Under the pieces are notes generated by a model. It did no database searches, was not told the origin of the DNA, and worked only from the letters and a program-made list of their open reading frames with translations. Of a stretch of DNA of 64,000 nucleotides, positions 61,091 through 64,000 are shown one piece after another. Each line of letters opens with the position of its first letter. The first letter of the stretch is position 1. The position numbers and the translations under genes are program-made. Source of the DNA: Metaphire vulgaris (lineage: Eukaryota; Annelida; Clitellata; Crassiclitellata; Megascolecidae); contig CM030835.1 in assembly GCA_018105865.1 (NCBI GenBank), positions 2,770,816-2,834,815 on the forward strand, written 5' to 3'.

Positions 61091-63468
61091 ATATATATTG
61101 GGTAGTTAGTTGTCAAATGATCATTCCTTCTTGAGTTTAACTAAATGTAACATGTGACTACAACTCTTTTCACTCATTATGTCAAAACTATTTCAGCCTG
61201 GCTTCTCCTTACATATCTATAATATCCTCCTTTCTCAGCCTTTTCCATAGGCAGCTGCTATCACAAACAAATCAGTTAGTTAATGTTTCTCTGAAACTCA
61301 CCTTGATAGGTGCAGGCACCTGCCAGTCCACGCCGGTGGTGCATGGGTGCGATTGGCAGCCACCCAGGGTCATTGTCGGACACGTCCAGGCAGTCGACGG
61401 AATTAAGTCTTGTGGTTCCGTCGTAACCGCCGATAACGTAAACCTTGTTCTTGATAGAAGCAGCGGCAACATATCGCCGCTTCTGCAGAATCCTCTGGAA
61501 AAAAAAAACAACAGGTAAGTAAGTAAGTAAGTAAAGTAAGTAAAGTAAAATCTCGTGGATTTCTATATAGCGCCTTGGAAAGCAGCACAACAGCAGCTGC
61601 TTATTCAAGTCACACGAGCAATGAAACAAGATGGCTGAAATCTGGTTTTGCAGAAACACGTCAAACATAGAGATGTGCATAATGGTAATTCAAGAAAACA
61701 GATTATGAAATCTGCGTGCAAAAGGCAACAGCACTCACAGGCATTGATATCCATTCCGAGGTTTTCGGATCAAACATCTCGACGTTGTCCACAGGCATCT
61801 GTTGACTTCCAAAGCCACCGACAACCAAGAGAATGTCATTGCATCCTAAAAGCATGTTACATTCTCATGCAATACAACTGAATTTCTTAAGTACAGGGTG
61901 GTGCAAAAAAACTGGACTAGACACATCACAATTTGGCATTCAATATAGTCCATTTTTTTCCACCACCCCATATATCACAACATTTAATTGATATGCTAAC
62001 AAATGCTTTTCCTAAAAATTACTATGCAAAAAGGTATACAACAATTTTTAATCAGTCACTCGCTTATTGAACAAAAATAAAGAACAGGTGCGATAAACCT
62101 GTATATGTTCAATATTACACCGTACTATAATTTTTCCCACAAGTCATAAAACTGATACTAAAACTAAAACTGTCCGCATGCAAACACAAAACATAAGAGA
62201 ACACCTGTTCTCACCTGTTCTGGGTCGAGTGTTGTTGCTCTGCATAACTGGCCGCAAATCTGGCCGAAGGTGGTACTTCTTGGCCACGTCTACCAAGTCA
62301 CGACACGCCAAGCTCTGACGGATCAGTGGCTGAAATTACGTTTTAAAATGCAATAAATTTAAATGGTGCTAACATTGCAGGAAATTTGCAACAAAAAGAA
62401 AGAATTGACTTCATTTACGTCTAGAACAAGTTACTATTAACATGTCGAAACACCCATCTGCAATCACAGTAGTTTGTTACTTAAGAAAGTTTATCAGAAA
62501 TAAAATTTGCTATTAACCTCTTCACTGTCTTCAGTGCTAAGGGGTTGGTTACCACTCCCCTACGTTTTTTGCAAAATTTTCAGAAGCACCAAAAATTTAT
62601 TTTGCTAATAACTTGTCATACTTGAAAAAGATGAGATAAGATCAGATTTATAGATATTTGAATGCAGACTCCAATGGCGCATAATAACATCTGCAATTTT
62701 TCTGGGTTAAAGTGAAACAAAGGAGGATGAATGGTACACTTGGTAGAGGATGTAAACTTTTAAAAAGCTTATTAGTGCCAGGGTCAACAACAAAGAAAGG
62801 ACAATCAACGAACAACTAGGAATCAGATTTCTATTAATTGATTCTCACTTCTTCGTCGATGACATCCGTTATATATCGAGCCGATAAAAGTGGCAGGCGA
62901 ACGAAATTCAGCAACTGAGGTAGAAATCTCTCACGAGTTGAAGGGCTGTGTCTTACCCAAGAGATCATGGCCTCAAAAACAGACTCTTCAGAACTGACCT
63001 GAAGAAGAAAATGCTATCACATTAATTATCAAACGCAGTTCTAGTAATCTGTAAACTGCTGCAAAAATTAAGATCACAGCACAAACCAGAGTTTGTATTT
63101 GACAAGAGTATCAGAGTTCATCGAAAAAAATCTAGAAAAAGAATCTTCAAAACTTCAATATCTGAAGAAAATTTTTCTAAATGAAAATGAAAATAGACCA
63201 ATATTAAATTTCTATAAAATCGACTAAATCAAATTCTGCACACACGTTACCTGAATTTCATCACTTCTTAATAAATCTTCAACGTCTCCGAAGCATAGAG
63301 ACTGAAATTCTTCATGCCGAGTCACATCATCAAAGTATTTGAAGGTGTAGAGTTCAGCTGCCTGCTGTAGTAAATCACAATGGTGATTTTCAGCGAACAA
63401 ACGAATACCGAGGCAGTTGGAAGGATCGAGCTGCTTCTCCAGAAACTCTGAACAGGCCTGCTTCACTC
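58939..63468 (-). CDS. KLHL12: KLHL12 orthologue (gene span, eight exons, 5' BTB exons missing)
   Basis: KLHL12 is a BTB-BACK-kelch substrate adaptor for Cullin-3 ubiquitin ligases; in vertebrates it acts on Dishevelled and on SEC31 in COPII coat assembly. Exons (minus): 63251-63468, 62849-62998, 62215-62329, 61739-61845, 61302-61494, 60402-60659, 59665-59851, 58939-59068. All have AG/GT borders and consistent phases. They give 451 residues to the stop: BACK domain, then six kelch repeats each with a GG doublet (the last AG) and the later Tyr/Trp. Tracts [35 protein letters not shown] and GREGAGLVV are near-identical to vertebrate KLHL12. The missing N-terminus (roughly 115 residues, BTB) lies past the right edge, beyond a large (TTA)n run. 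Confidence 0.96.
59665..59851 (-). CDS. KLHL12: KLHL12 exon: kelch repeat 5
   Basis: tcgtttag|GT to [31 protein letters not shown] ... [16 protein letters not shown]. Confidence 0.96.
60402..60659 (-). CDS. KLHL12: KLHL12 exon: kelch repeats 3 and 4
   Basis: tttttttgtag|AA to TCTG|GTTGGT (a less usual but valid donor). [20 protein letters not shown] ... [20 protein letters not shown] ... TRRSG. Confidence 0.96.
60838..60880. repeat. (GA)n microsatellite in KLHL12 intron
   Basis: GA repeat turning into GACA units. Confidence 0.9.
61036..61100. repeat. (TA)n microsatellite in KLHL12 intron
   Basis: About 46 bases of TA followed by TAATATA units. Confidence 0.9.
61302..61494 (-). CDS. KLHL12: KLHL12 exon: kelch repeat 2
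   Basis: ttttttccag|AGG to [30 protein letters not shown] then [11 protein letters not shown]. Confidence 0.96.
61514..61607 (+). repeat. (GTAA)n plus retroposon tail in KLHL12 intron
   Basis: gtaagtaagtaa repeat then aaatctcgtggatttctatatagcgcc, related to 18978-19045, 27131-27175 and (inverted) 50042-50090. Confidence 0.65.
61739..61845 (-). CDS. KLHL12: KLHL12 exon: kelch repeat 1
   Basis: gcttttag|GA to [29 protein letters not shown] then [11 protein letters not shown] doublet and W as expected. Confidence 0.95.
61894..61970. mobile_element. Palindromic MITE (CAGGGTGGTGCAAAA), copy 3
   Basis: 77-bp hairpin-type element in the intron between the linker exon and kelch repeat 1; the last base pairs of the right end are mutated (cacccca). 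Confidence 0.75.
62215..62329 (-). CDS. KLHL12: KLHL12 exon: BACK end and linker
   Basis: taatttcag|CCA to [30 protein letters not shown] followed by LRPDLR and a short linker to the propeller. Confidence 0.95.
62849..62998 (-). CDS. KLHL12: KLHL12 exon: BACK domain
   Basis: tcttcttcag|GTC to GAA|GTGAGA, 50 codons: [17 protein letters not shown] ... [14 protein letters not shown]. Typical BACK helices. Confidence 0.96.
63251..63468 (-). CDS. KLHL12: KLHL12 exon: end of BTB/start of BACK
   Basis: aaatcttag|GA to CAG|GTAACG. Encodes [20 protein letters not shown] through the helix ending RSDEIQ. The first two bases finish a split Gly codon, so an upstream exon must exist. Confidence 0.96.
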
Positions 63469-63491
63469 CTAAGATTTAGCAGTTCATTAGG

Positions 63492-64000
<509 letters not shown>

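Overview
This window is animal nuclear DNA. It has large introns, a few conserved metazoan genes all on the minus strand, and a very high load of small DNA transposons and microsatellites. No prokaryotic features were seen (no operons, CRISPR or rRNA). A small precursor near 51 kb ends in a Tyr/Asp-containing AGRF-amide peptide. That ending resembles lophotrochozoan (mollusc/annelid-type) cholecystokinin/sulfakinin peptides rather than the MRF-amide or FW-amide forms of arthropods and echinoderms, so a marine lophotrochozoan is my best guess. This is an inference, not a proof.

Layout. (1) About 2.2-27.8 kb, minus strand: a glypican of the GPC3/5 type. Exon 1 carries the signal peptide (27251-27521), exon 2 is 18651-18815, the large N-lobe exon 3 is 6824-7524, and a likely exon 4 is 2158-2416. 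The C-terminal and GPI-anchor exons lie off the left edge. Its introns hold LINE remnants, SINEs and MITEs. A TATA-like/CCAAT promoter sits just upstream at about 27.75 kb. (2) 27.9-33.9 kb: a nest of transposons. It includes a LINE 3' end split by a MITE loaded with vertebrate-type telomeric repeats, and a 950-bp hAT derivative with a perfect 8-bp target duplication and a leftover transposase dimerisation domain. (3) 33.9-35.35 kb, minus: the main exon of a Snail-family five-zinc-finger repressor. (4) 35.4-50.7 kb: MITE-rich intergenic DNA with two GC-rich, promoter-like patches (37.8 and 40.7-41.1 kb) that I could not assign to a gene. (5) 50.95-51.4 kb, minus: the neuropeptide precursor. 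(6) 52.15-52.28 kb, minus: a frameshifted fragment of a second glypican, of the GPC4/6 type. (7) 58.9-63.5 kb, minus: eight exons of a KLHL12 orthologue (BACK plus six kelch repeats). Its BTB exons lie off the right edge, beyond a >500-bp (TTA)n run.

The genes do not form a pathway unit, although glypican (Wnt/Hedgehog/FGF co-receptor) and KLHL12 (Cul3 adaptor linked to Wnt and COPII traffic in vertebrates) both touch Wnt biology. The less ordinary content is in the repeats. Many hAT-type MITE families with different termini share one internal motif (GACAAGCAAAAAAGGTC). An 80-bp TTAA-flanked, piggyBac-like hairpin element occurs about nine times. Two palindromes, TACCGGTA and TAGGCCTA, are distributed almost exclusively in the glypican gene body and in the intergenic half, respectively.
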